Origin: an uncultured Lachnospiraceae bacterium | GTDB lineage: Bacteria > Bacillota > Clostridia > Lachnospirales > Lachnospiraceae | Direction of reading: 5' to 3' | DNA: 64,000 bases | Assembly: GCA_902779575.1 (NCBI GenBank) | Contig: CACZBW010000011.1 | Location: 1 to 64,000, forward strand | Shown: positions 1-7,822 of the stretch, piece after piece | How the letters are laid out: each line of letters begins with the position of its first letter | How positions within the stretch are numbered: position 1 is the first letter of the stretch | Program-made: the position numbers and the translations under genes | The notes under the pieces: model-generated | What the model was told of the DNA's origin: nothing | The model's database searches: none | What the model saw: only the letters and a program-made list of their open reading frames with translations

Positions 1-53
1 AGATGTTAAAGCAACTTGGTTTTGATCCGAAGATCGTTGTGACGGATTCATAA
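1..53 (+). CDS. 3' end of an upstream gene (partial)
   Basis: An open frame runs in from the left edge (codons in phase with base 3) and stops with TAA at 51-53. Only about 17 C-terminal residues are visible, ending in FDPKIVVTDS. This is too short to assign a family. The next gene starts 62 bp downstream, so it may or may not be in the same transcript. Confidence 0.4.
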   Translation, partial: MLKQLGFDPKIVVTDS

Positions 54-95
54 CCGGATCGCCACATATCGGTAAAAACCTAAATGATTGTGTTT

Positions 96-117
96 AGAAA
101 GGAATCTTTCTTAAATG
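96..117 (+). promoter_or_regulatory. Shine-Dalgarno inside a small hairpin before the DUF2075 gene
   Basis: AGAAAG at 96-101 pairs perfectly with CTTTCT at 106-111 around the loop GAAT. The only purine-rich ribosome binding site upstream of the ATG at 115 (AAAGGA, 98-103) lies within this stem and loop. In RNA the site would be partly masked, which would keep translation of the downstream gene low. A six-pair AU-rich stem is weak, so the regulatory role is inference. Confidence 0.35.
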
Positions 118-2253
118 ATAAATAATCCCCGCTGTTTGTATGATAATTGTTTTGAAGGCTTTATCTGTGATACAGATAAGGAAGTCCTGGGAATTTTGTG
201 TGATCATTATCATGGTGATACTCGCACAACTACAAGGGAAGCATGGAAATCAGAAATATCCATTATGCAGGAGACTTTGTCCCGTTTTAGTGTCAAAGAT
301 GGTCGGATCATTTTTGAATATGATATCCCGCGTCTCGGTAAACGGATTGATGTGGTATTGCTCTTTCGAGGGATTATTTTCTGTATCGAATTTAAGGTGG
401 GGGAAAGCAAAATATTGGAGGCAGATGTAGATCAGGTTCTTGATTATGCACTGGATCTGAAAAATTTCCATAAATTCAGTCAGGACAAGGTGATTGTACC
501 TGTTTTGGTTGCAACAAATTACAAGAATTTCACTTCGATTGTTCAAATGTCTGTCTATGATGATTTGGTCGTAAATCCGCTGTTGACCGGTGCAGAAAAT
601 CTTTTTGATATAATAACTTCCGTTTTGCATAGGTTTCCGGATGAAATACCGGTAGACTGTAATTGGATCATCAGTCCTTATGCGCCTACACCGACAATTA
701 TCGAAGCGGCCAGGTCTTTATATGAGAATCATTCCGTTGAAAATATTACAAGGCATGAAGCAGATAAGGTGTCTACTGATAGAACGATTGCATATATCTT
801 ACAGGTAATAAAGGAAAGTAAAGAGAAACAAAAGAAAAGCATTTGTTTTGTAACAGGAGTTCCAGGGGCAGGAAAAACCCTGGTAGGACTTGATGTAGCA
901 ATAAAACAGACATATCAAGGAAATGATGAACCGGTAAAAGATGAAGGAGCAGTTTATTTGTCTGGAAACGGTCCTTTGGTCGCGATTCTGACAGAAGCAC
1001 TTGCTCAGGATAATATAAAGAAAGCCCGCGAGCGAAAGGAAAGGAAGAATCTGACAGACTCTCGCCGTGAAGTGAGTAAATCAATCCAGATGATCCATCG
1101 GTACCGGGATAATATGCTTGCAAAGATAAAAAATCCGGTTGAAAACGGACGGCTTGAAATAGATCCTGAAAAAGCTGTCAGAATGGAGAAGGCTGGCTTT
1201 GGAGAGGTCGAGCATGTTGCAATTTTCGACGAAGCACAACGTTCTTGGACGCATAAGCGACTGGCTGATTATCTGAGAAGAGGAGGAACCTATGGCAATA
1301 AGCTTAAAGTTCCTAATTTTCCGATGTCAGAAGCAGCCTTTCTGATCTGGTCGCTGGATCAAAGAGAAGACTGGGCTACAATCGTTTGCCTTGTTGGCGG
1401 AGGACAGGAGATTAATACTGGAGAAGCGGGGATATCAGAATGGATAAAGGCTGTAAATTCAGAGTTCAGGCATTGGGAAGTACACATTTCTCCTAAACTT
1501 ACTGATGCTGAATATGCAGAGGGTAAAGTTTCTGAGCTCTTAAAAGATAATCCAAAAGTGATTTTTTCGGATAGTCTTCATCTGAGCGTTTCTTTACGAT
1601 CGTACAGGGCAGAGAAAGTGTCGGCCTTTGTACATGCGGTGTTGACTTTTGATAATAACGCGTCTGTTATATATAATGAAATCAAGGATAAATATCCGAT
1701 TGTGTTGACGAGAGATATGGCCAGGGCAAGAAAATGGCTTCATGAGAAAGTACGGGGAACAGAACGAATTGGTGTTCTGGTAACAAAGGAGGCTGCGCGT
1801 TTTAAGCCTTTGGCGGTTCATATATTACCTTCTGGAGACGAGAATGCTGTTCATTGGTTTCTGGAAGACAAGGTTGATACACGTTCCTCAAATTATCTTG
1901 AAGATGCCGCTACAGAAATACAGGTTCAGGGATTGGAACTGGATTATACCTGCCTGTTATGGGACGCTGATATGAGGTGTCAAAATGGCAAGTGGAGTTT
2001 CTTTACTTTTAATGGAAATACAAGGTGGGTTGAGCAGGCAGGTACCAGCCAAAATAGCCAGGAAAAACGGAAGTACATGCTGAATGCATATCGTGTTTTG
2101 TTAACACGGGCCAGAGCAGGAATGGTGATATGTGTGCCTGAAGGAAACTCGAATAAGACAGCAAGTGGTTTTTGGGAAGATAGTACGCGACTGCCGGAAT
2201 ACTATAATGGAACTTATGAATACTTAAGAGAGATAGGCTTGGAAGAAATATAG
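115..2253 (+). CDS. DUF2075 family nuclease-helicase (PD-(D/E)XK-like plus SF1 ATPase)
   Basis: A 712-residue protein. The N-terminal part shows a restriction-nuclease-like signature: D79 in RIDVVLL followed by E92 and K94 in IEFK. The middle has a Walker A motif GVPGAGKT (248-255) and a Walker B DEAQ at 372-375. The C-terminus carries superfamily-1 helicase-like motifs (EIQVQGLELD, then LLTRARAG near 661). This order matches DUF2075 proteins, annotated as ATP/GTP-binding and often found among restriction or defence genes. Its role is presumably nucleic-acid processing in the cytoplasm; the substrate is unknown. The following two genes are close and on the same strand, suggesting one transcript. 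Confidence 0.85.
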   Translation: MINNPRCLYDNCFEGFICDTDKEVLGILCDHYHGDTRTTTREAWKSEISIMQETLSRFSVKDGRIIFEYDIPRLGKRIDVVLLFRGIIFCIEFKVGESKILEADVDQVLDYALDLKNFHKFSQDKVIVPVLVATNYKNFTSIVQMSVYDDLVVNPLLTGAENLFDIITSVLHRFPDEIPVDCNWIISPYAPTPTIIEAARSLYENHSVENITRHEADKVSTDRTIAYILQVIKESKEKQKKSICFVTGVPGAGKTLVGLDVAIKQTYQGNDEPVKDEGAVYLSGNGPLVAILTEALAQDNIKKARERKERKNLTDSRREVSKSIQMIHRYRDNMLAKIKNPVENGRLEIDPEKAVRMEKAGFGEVEHVAIFDEAQRSWTHKRLADYLRRGGTYGNKLKVPNFPMSEAAFLIWSLDQREDWATIVCLVGGGQEINTGEAGISEWIKAVNSEFRHWEVHISPKLTDAEYAEGKVSELLKDNPKVIFSDSLHLSVSLRSYRAEKVSAFVHAVLTFDNNASVIYNEIKDKYPIVLTRDMARARKWLHEKVRGTERIGVLVTKEAARFKPLAVHILPSGDENAVHWFLEDKVDTRSSNYLEDAATEIQVQGLELDYTCLLWDADMRCQNGKWSFFTFNGNTRWVEQAGTSQNSQEKRKYMLNAYRVLLTRARAGMVICVPEGNSNKTASGFWEDSTRLPEYYNGTYEYLREIGLEEI

Positions 2254-2306
2254 ATAAGCTTAACTATTTCAACAATGCCTCCACAGAATCCGAGGAAGTC
2301 AAAGAA

Positions 2307-3311
2307 ATGATAGATAAGAAGAAAGCAAGTTTGTCTGCATTTAAAGAAAAAACTGCCGGCCGTCTACCTTCTCTCGACAAGGTTGATGTAAAAGGAAAAG
2401 CATTGAAGGCAGGTGAAGCCATCGGCGGGAAGGCGATGGAAATTAAAGAGTCTGCTATGGCGAAAAAGGAAGATATCACAGAAAAGCTGACAGAACTGGA
2501 TCGCATGCTGGAGTCTTCCATTACACAATACAATGACGCATATACACTCATGAACGACAGAGGTGTACAGCTCTTTATTGAAAGAACCCGCTCTGTTGAC
2601 ATGATCGGTTTAGTTGAAGTCCTGGTAAACAGCATCGCAAACCGTCCGAAATCTTTTGATTCCGAATTTGATGAGATCAGAACGAACAGAGCCGTCTTTC
2701 TTAACGCCTGCGATTTTGGTGAACGGCAGCTGCAGGCCGCGCGTGAGGCAGCAGGCGGGGCAGGCGCGGGTATTGCAGCAGGGGCATCTGTGGCATTCAT
2801 GGCACCGACAGCAGCCATGTGGATTGCCACAACATTTGGAACAGCATCTACAGGTACAGCGATTTCCGCGTTAACAGGAGCAGCGGCGGAAAGTGCTGCA
2901 CTGGCATGGCTGGGAGGCGGCGCACTGACAGCTGGCGGCGGCGGTATTGCAGCAGGGAATGCCCTGCTTGCCATGGCCGGACCTGTCGGCTGGACCATAG
3001 CAGGAGCAACACTGCTTTCATCGATACTGATCTTTTCAAAGAAGAAGGCGAAACTAAACCGGCAGAAAAATGAAGAGATTGAAACAATAAAGAAAAACAC
3101 CGGGCGAATTCAGGAAGTGGATGTTCAGATCAGAGAACTTCTTCACCAGACAACGGAAGTATGTACCGGTCTTAGAGGATCCTATACTATTTGCATGGAT
3201 CTCTTTGGCAAAAATTATATTGAGTTCAGTGAAGATCAGAAAAAGAGTCTTGGAGCGCTTGTAAACCAGACAAAAGCACTGGCAGCATTATTTGAGAAGA
3301 CTGTCAGCTGA
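2307..3311 (+). CDS. Protein with a long Gly/Ala-rich membrane-inserting segment, function unknown
   Basis: A 334-residue protein without a signal peptide. Residues 1-130 are charged and helical. Roughly 145-250 is a very Gly/Ala-rich hydrophobic stretch (AGAGIAAGASVAF, WLGGGALTAGGGGIAAG, GPVGWTIAGATLLSSILIF) that ends in KKKAK. After that comes a coiled-coil-like tail. The hydrophobic block resembles glycine-zipper regions of membrane-inserting or pore-forming proteins, but I do not recognise a named family. The ATG at 2307 has GAGGA about 10 bp upstream. It sits 53 bp after the DUF2075 gene and 14 bp before the next gene. A membrane effector role is only a guess. Confidence 0.75.
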   Translation: MIDKKKASLSAFKEKTAGRLPSLDKVDVKGKALKAGEAIGGKAMEIKESAMAKKEDITEKLTELDRMLESSITQYNDAYTLMNDRGVQLFIERTRSVDMIGLVEVLVNSIANRPKSFDSEFDEIRTNRAVFLNACDFGERQLQAAREAAGGAGAGIAAGASVAFMAPTAAMWIATTFGTASTGTAISALTGAAAESAALAWLGGGALTAGGGGIAAGNALLAMAGPVGWTIAGATLLSSILIFSKKKAKLNRQKNEEIETIKKNTGRIQEVDVQIRELLHQTTEVCTGLRGSYTICMDLFGKNYIEFSEDQKKSLGALVNQTKALAALFEKTVS

Positions 3312-3315
3312 CAGT
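3300..3315. repeat. 16-bp perfect palindrome at a gene junction
   Basis: ACTGTCAGCTGACAGT reads the same on both strands. It covers the stop codon of the membrane-segment gene and ends 10 bp before the ATG of the next gene, abutting its ribosome binding site. It could be a protein binding site or a small RNA stem affecting translational coupling; nothing more can be said from sequence. Confidence 0.4.
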
Positions 3316-3325
3316 GAGGAACAAA

Positions 3326-4189
3326 ATGGAATATGAAATGATCCAGGGCGCAGTCATCGACGAACTCTTATCCTCCGATGCCGGTCAGAAAATCCGTCAG
3401 ATAGCAGAGAACGTATCTGCTGTCCAGCAAGGTTTATATGCACTTGCGGCCAATGAAGACAGTGCAAAGCTTGATCTGCTGAAGATCGGTACTGTGTTTC
3501 AGATATTTTTTATCGATGTGCTTGCTTCAGGGAAAAAGGCTTCAGATCTGACAAAGGATGATTGGAAAAATATCGCAGTAAAAGTCGGGAAATATGCTGT
3601 CCTGGAGGAGGAACAAAGATACAGTGAATTTGTTTTTTCCCTGTATGCGAATTACATTGACATTTCTGCAGAAACCCTGCGGGGAACCACTTCTGAGAAA
3701 AACCTTTCGGCAATAAAAGATCTGTCTGATGCACTCCGCAAAAATGCAGAAAGTCTGAAAAGCGAAGAAATTGATGAGGCTGTATATATCGAAGCCTGCC
3801 TGTGGCTGTCGCTTGAAGCAATGCTGAAATTGCTGTCTGTCTTTTTCACCAGAGGCATTCCGCAGGAGTATGCGGAGCTTCTTCAATCGCTTTCGCAGCT
3901 GGCATTTGAATATGGGAGATACGTTCTTTACTCAAAAGAGCAGGCAATTCTGGAACAATATATTCAGAAGCAGCATGTTTTTGATGAACGGCTTCGGAGA
4001 GAATATGAGACATATCTGGAAAAAGTCCGTGTTCAGGCTGAAGAGTTTCAGCGCCTGATCGATGATGCTTTTTGCCCGGATATCAGGGAGGCGTTGGCTA
4101 ATTCTTCAAGACTTGCACGGGCAGCTGGTGTGAAGGACGAAGAGATTCTTAAGTCACTTGATGATGTTGATGCATTCTTTTTGGATTAA
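3326..4189 (+). CDS. All-helical hypothetical protein, partner of the preceding gene
   Basis: A 287-residue protein with no signal peptide and no enzyme motif that I recognise. It is predicted helical throughout, with heptad-like Leu/Ala spacing and a Glu/Arg-rich coiled-coil stretch around 205-245 (RLRREYETYLEKVRVQAEEF). The ATG at 3326 is chosen over an in-frame GTG at 3314 because GAGGA sits 6 bp ahead of it. The 14-bp gap to the preceding gene argues for co-translation. The pair looks like a two-component unit (membrane-active protein plus helical regulator or scaffold), but this is inference. Confidence 0.7.
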   Translation: MEYEMIQGAVIDELLSSDAGQKIRQIAENVSAVQQGLYALAANEDSAKLDLLKIGTVFQIFFIDVLASGKKASDLTKDDWKNIAVKVGKYAVLEEEQRYSEFVFSLYANYIDISAETLRGTTSEKNLSAIKDLSDALRKNAESLKSEEIDEAVYIEACLWLSLEAMLKLLSVFFTRGIPQEYAELLQSLSQLAFEYGRYVLYSKEQAILEQYIQKQHVFDERLRREYETYLEKVRVQAEEFQRLIDDAFCPDIREALANSSRLARAAGVKDEEILKSLDDVDAFFLD

Positions 4190-4265
4190 GCGGCTGTGAG
4201 AGAAATCCAGAAGCTTGATATGATCCTTTCCGTGGAATTCTGTGAGGATAAGGGGTGAAACAAAT

Positions 4266-4601
4266 ATGGCAAGACAAAGCATTTTTGATATGAAGGTTTC
4301 AAAAGTCTATCCGCTGCTGCTGCAGAAACTCGAACGAAAAGGGCGTACAAAGGAAGAACTGGACACAGTCATCGCCTGGCTGACCGGTTACGATATGAAG
4401 CGGGTGGATCAGGATATGACCTATGGCTCTTTTTTCGAGAATGCGCCGAAGATGAATCCAAGAGCATCCCTGATTACCGGGAAGGTGTGCGGCATTGCCG
4501 TGGAAGCCATCGAAGACCCTCTGATGCAAAAGATCCGCTGGCTGGACAAGCTGGTGGATGAACTGGCCAAAGGGAAACCCCTTGATAAGGTTTTGCGGTG
4601 A
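4266..4601 (+). CDS. DUF2200 family protein
   Basis: A 111-residue protein beginning MARQSIFDMKVSKVYP and containing ERKGRTKEELDTVIAWLTGY, the conserved block of DUF2200. The family is widespread in bacteria and has no assigned function. The ATG at 4266 has AAGGGG about 8 bp upstream; an in-frame GTG at 4242 would add eight residues with no better ribosome site. It lies 76 bp after the helical protein gene and 51 bp before a MazG-like gene. Confidence 0.85.
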   Translation: MARQSIFDMKVSKVYPLLLQKLERKGRTKEELDTVIAWLTGYDMKRVDQDMTYGSFFENAPKMNPRASLITGKVCGIAVEAIEDPLMQKIRWLDKLVDELAKGKPLDKVLR

Positions 4602-4652
4602 ATGTCCAGGTCTCTTATATTGGATCGCATAAATGATTTGGAGAGTTAAGCA

Positions 4653-4979
4653 ATGACTGATTTTGGAATCAATGAAATGCTTGAAATGCAGAGGACCCTG
4701 CAGGAAAAATACAAGGATAAATGGGACCCGATCTGTCCCGAACGGGGAAAGGATCAGCTGCTGTGGATGATCGGGGAAATAGGTGAGGTTATCGATATTG
4801 TAAAGAAACATGGCGGAGAGAATGCGAGCCGGGAAGCGGAACTGAGGGAGCATCTCGTTGAGGAATTGGCTGATGTCCTTATGTATTATAATGACGTTCT
4901 TCTTTGCTATGGTATAACGGCGGAAGAATTGAAACAGACATATATCAGTAAATTTGAGAGAAATATGAAGCGCTGGTAG
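4653..4979 (+). CDS. MazG-like nucleotide pyrophosphohydrolase
   Basis: A 108-residue all-alpha protein with the MazG metal-binding pattern: E42 and E45 in GEIGEV, then E71 and D74 in EELADVLM. Family members hydrolyse (d)NTPs to monophosphate and pyrophosphate, cleaning the nucleotide pool or lowering alarmone or dNTP levels. The length fits a single-domain MazG-like protein. It is grouped with DUF2200 and acetyltransferase genes in a same-strand run. The substrate cannot be told from sequence. Confidence 0.85.
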   Translation: MTDFGINEMLEMQRTLQEKYKDKWDPICPERGKDQLLWMIGEIGEVIDIVKKHGGENASREAELREHLVEELADVLMYYNDVLLCYGITAEELKQTYISKFERNMKRW

Positions 4980-5022
4980 ACAGCAGATTGAGGCAACAAT
5001 TTGTGACTTCAAAAAAGAAGGG

Positions 5023-5802
5023 ATGGTCTGTCTGGCGGGAATGGAGAAAGTATCCGGAAACAATTACAGGAATTATATATTGTGGGCAAAAGAAAATACT
5101 GCCAACGTGGTTTATCCCTGCTCAATCGCAGAAGGTTTTCAGTCAGGTGATATCTATGTGGATGACGATGCTGATCTGAGAGCCGTGTTCTTTTGGCATT
5201 ACTGCGGATTTGGATACATTTCGGGAAAAGCTTCGGATAAATTGATGAGTGATATTTATTCTGAGATGATTTCAAGTCATAGCGGCAGACGGCTGGTTTT
5301 GATCACATCGGATGATGACGTGACAGCTTTTTTCCGTGACAAAGATGTACTGACAGATTCAAGGGCAGAATATTCTTATCTTCATCAGGGAAGCACCTTT
5401 GCCATAGACAGAAATGCGTTTCGGATCGAACAGATTGATTCGGAGAACATATCGAAGATTGAAGGCAGGATTATACCATCATTTTCATGGGAGTCTTCGG
5501 AGCAGTTTCTGAAAAAAGGATTTGGTTACGTCGCGCTTGATCAGGGAAGAGTGTGTGCTGCTGTGTTTTCAGCGGCTGTCAGTTCTTTTGAAGTGGATAT
5601 AGGTGTTGAAACGCATCAAGAATATCGCAGGTTGGGACTCGCAGCGGTATTGGCGGACAGAATGTGTGAGCATATTATTGAGATTGGGAAAAAGCCGGTC
5701 TGGGCACATTCGGTTTCAAATAAGGGTTCCATGAAGACTGCCCTGAAATGCGGGTTTGTTCAGGACAGGATAAACACTGTTATTAAGAAAAAAGGAATTT
5801 GA
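5023..5802 (+). CDS. GNAT family N-acetyltransferase, long form
   Basis: A 259-residue protein whose C-terminal half carries the GNAT acetyl-CoA fold: VDIGVETHQEYRRLGLAAVLADRM holds the R/Q-x-x-G-x-A-type loop, followed by a typical SNKGSMKTALKCGF strand-helix. The N-terminal half (1-125) matches the extended architecture of clostridial GNAT acetyltransferases. The start may be the ATG at 5023 or at 5041; neither has an ideally spaced ribosome site. The acceptor substrate is unknown. A second GNAT gene follows after only 9 bp. Confidence 0.8.
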   Translation: MVCLAGMEKVSGNNYRNYILWAKENTANVVYPCSIAEGFQSGDIYVDDDADLRAVFFWHYCGFGYISGKASDKLMSDIYSEMISSHSGRRLVLITSDDDVTAFFRDKDVLTDSRAEYSYLHQGSTFAIDRNAFRIEQIDSENISKIEGRIIPSFSWESSEQFLKKGFGYVALDQGRVCAAVFSAAVSSFEVDIGVETHQEYRRLGLAAVLADRMCEHIIEIGKKPVWAHSVSNKGSMKTALKCGFVQDRINTVIKKKGI

Positions 5803-5811
5803 GGAAAAGGG

Positions 5812-6258
5812 ATGATCAGAGAAGCTGTGCAAAGCGATCTGGATGCGATACTGGAACTGTATCTGTTTCTGCATGAGGACAGAGTTCCTGAAAAAGATGA
5901 ACATTTGAGAGAAACCTGGATGCAGATCATACAGGATCCGAATCATCATCTGATCGTCAATGTAGTGGATGATAAGATCGTTTCATCCTGTGTGTGCGTG
6001 ATTATCCCGAATCTGACAAGAAATGTCCGGCCATATGTGTTTATCGAAAATGTAGTGACGCATGAGGATTACAGAGGGAAGGGCTATGCAGGAGAGTGCC
6101 TGGAATATGCCAGGCAGATCGCTGAAAAAGAAAACTGTTATAAGATGATGCTCCTGACCGGTTCAAAAAAGCAAGAGACTCTGCGCTTTTATGAAAAAAA
6201 CGGATACAACAGCAGTGATAAAACAGCTTTTATACAGTGGCTGGGAATGGATAAGTAA
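5812..6258 (+). CDS. GNAT family N-acetyltransferase
   Basis: A 148-residue single-domain GNAT enzyme. VVTHEDYRGKGYAGECL (81-97) contains the acetyl-CoA pyrophosphate-binding RGKGYA motif, followed by the usual RFYEKNGY strand near residue 125. It transfers an acetyl group from acetyl-CoA to an unidentified amine. It is separated by 9 bp from the preceding GNAT gene and by 2 bp from the phosphatase gene, so these three are almost certainly co-transcribed. Confidence 0.88.
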   Translation: MIREAVQSDLDAILELYLFLHEDRVPEKDEHLRETWMQIIQDPNHHLIVNVVDDKIVSSCVCVIIPNLTRNVRPYVFIENVVTHEDYRGKGYAGECLEYARQIAEKENCYKMMLLTGSKKQETLRFYEKNGYNSSDKTAFIQWLGMDK

Positions 6259-6260
6259 GC

Positions 6261-6824
6261 ATGGGATCTTTATTACAGTCAACATTAAATACAAGGGCAC
6301 TGCCCGTCGGAAATCTGCGTTATATCCGAAGTGACTATCCGGGAAAACTCACAGAGGCAGAGGTACAGTGGCTTCTCCGGAACGGTATAACAACGATTGT
6401 TGACCTGAGAGAAGAAAAAGAATACAAAGCCAGACAGTGCAGTCTTGAAGAAAGAGAAGGATTTACATATTACCACCTGCCGGTAACCGGGGGCGGGGAT
6501 ACGCCTGAATCACCTGGCGCAGTAGCGGGAACGTATCTCAGGATGCTGGATGAACAGATGAATAAGATCATCCACACAATAATGAATGCAGAAAGCAATG
6601 TCATGTACTTCTGCGGCGCGGGAAAAGACAGGACAGGCGTGGTTTCAGCAATTATCCTGAAGAGGCTGGGATACAGTGATCAGATAATCATAGATGATTA
6701 CATGGAAACAAAAGATAATCTGATGGGTTTCCTGATTTCATATGCGGCGGAACACCCGGAAGTAGATATAAATACCATAATTCCGAATGAGGAAAACATA
6801 AAGAAAGTACTTGATGCTCTGTAA
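6261..6824 (+). CDS. Tyrosine/serine phosphatase, dual-specificity-like
   Basis: A 187-residue protein with the CX5R phosphatase loop CGAGKDRT (C118 nucleophile, R124) and the upstream general-acid region around VDLREEKEY. The pattern fits the tyrosine phosphatase family that includes lipid- and protein-tyrosine phosphatases secreted or used in the cytosol by Firmicutes. The His usually before the catalytic Cys is Phe here (YFCGAG), a departure from the common HCxAGKDRTG form. There is no signal peptide. It closes a tight three-gene run with the GNAT genes. Confidence 0.85.
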   Translation: MGSLLQSTLNTRALPVGNLRYIRSDYPGKLTEAEVQWLLRNGITTIVDLREEKEYKARQCSLEEREGFTYYHLPVTGGGDTPESPGAVAGTYLRMLDEQMNKIIHTIMNAESNVMYFCGAGKDRTGVVSAIILKRLGYSDQIIIDDYMETKDNLMGFLISYAAEHPEVDINTIIPNEENIKKVLDAL

Positions 6825-6869
6825 ATATGGATGACTTGATTGCAATAATCAGGGGATGAGGGAATTCAC

Positions 6870-6992
6870 ATGGACCGGTTACAGGCGTTTGAGACGATGC
6901 TGCAGGATATTCAGGAGCAGTATGAGAAAGAGAAAAAGGCGATGGATGAACTGAAGCTAAAGGGCAGGGAGAGTTCCTTCTGGAATGCCTGA
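6870..6992 (+). CDS. Short coiled-coil protein, probably truncated
   Basis: A 40-residue ORF (MDRLQAFETMLQDIQEQYEKE... ending FWNA) starting at ATG 6870 with GGGATGAGGG about 10 bp upstream. The helical, charged N-terminus resembles short clostridial hypotheticals of 60-70 residues, but the C-terminus stops early, exactly where homology to a glycyl radical enzyme begins in another frame. It is best read as a gene whose 3' end was lost in a deletion or recombination. Its function is unknown. Confidence 0.4.
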   Translation: MDRLQAFETMLQDIQEQYEKEKKAMDELKLKGRESSFWNA

Positions 6993-7715
6993 AACTGCTG
7001 CGGCCTCAGTACGGCGGTCGACTCGCTTGCCGCAATCCGCAAATATGTATTTGAAGAAAAAGTGATCGCCGCTCAGGACATGGTGGAGCTGTGCCGCAGC
7101 AATTTCAAAGGCCATGAGGATATTCAGAATATGCTCCGTTATGAAGCTCCTAAATTCGGGAATGACGATGACGCGGTCGATGAACTGGCAGCAATGCTTC
7201 TGAACTGGTTCGCGGATGAACTGGAAGGCCATCACAATGACCATGGCGGGATCTTCCGCGCCGGCACGGGTTCGGCTATGTATTATGTCTGGGATTCCAG
7301 AGACATGGGAGCGACTCCGGATGGAAGAAGAGAATCGGAAGAGCTGGCCTGCAATTATTCACCGAGCCTGTTTATGCGCGCAGACGGACCGGTTTCCATT
7401 ATAAAATCTTTTACAAAGCCGGACCTGTACCGCGTCTGTAACGGCGGACCGCTTACAATCGAACTGACGGATACAATGTTCCATAATGAGGACAGCGTGC
7501 GCAAAGTGGCCATGTTTGTCAAGAGTTATATCGATCTTGGCGGCCATCAGATGCAGATTAATTCGGTTAACCGGGAAAAGATGCTGGATGCTAAAAAGCA
7601 CCCGGAAAATTACCGGAACCTGATTGTACGCGTGTGGGGGTGGAGCGGATATTTCGTGGAGCTTGATGAGTGCTACCAGGACCACATTATCAAACGGATG
7701 GAGCTTGCAATCTGA
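6993..7715 (+). pseudogene. C-terminal remnant of a glycyl radical enzyme (pyruvate formate-lyase/diol dehydratase superfamily)
   Basis: The open frame from 6993 reads CGLSTAVDSLAAI, then FGNDDDAVDELA, FRAGTGSAMYYVW and, near the end, LIVRVWGWSGYFVELD, which is the glycyl radical loop. Intact enzymes are about 780 or more residues; only about 240 C-terminal residues remain, and the catalytic cysteine half is gone. The loop has Trp where R-V-x-G-Y is usual. There is no proper start; the first GTG (7062) lies well inside the homology. No activating enzyme gene is adjacent. A fragment like this cannot be a complete enzyme, though spare-part rescue of a damaged radical domain (as YfiD does for PFL) cannot be excluded. 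Confidence 0.8.
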
Positions 7716-7822
7716 AAACGGCTGCCTGCCCAAAGAAAAACGGCAAGCCGTGTGCTGTTATAAAAGTATAAAATGAAGTCTCTCACCAATACAACAATAA
7801 TACGATTTCAGGAGGAATGAAA

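Noticed and set aside
2264..3100. Long minus-strand open frame opposite the Gly/Ala-rich gene
   Set aside because: Its Ser/Ala/Pro-rich composition is the mirror of the GC-rich plus-strand gene, it has no ribosome site, and it crosses a well-supported operon.
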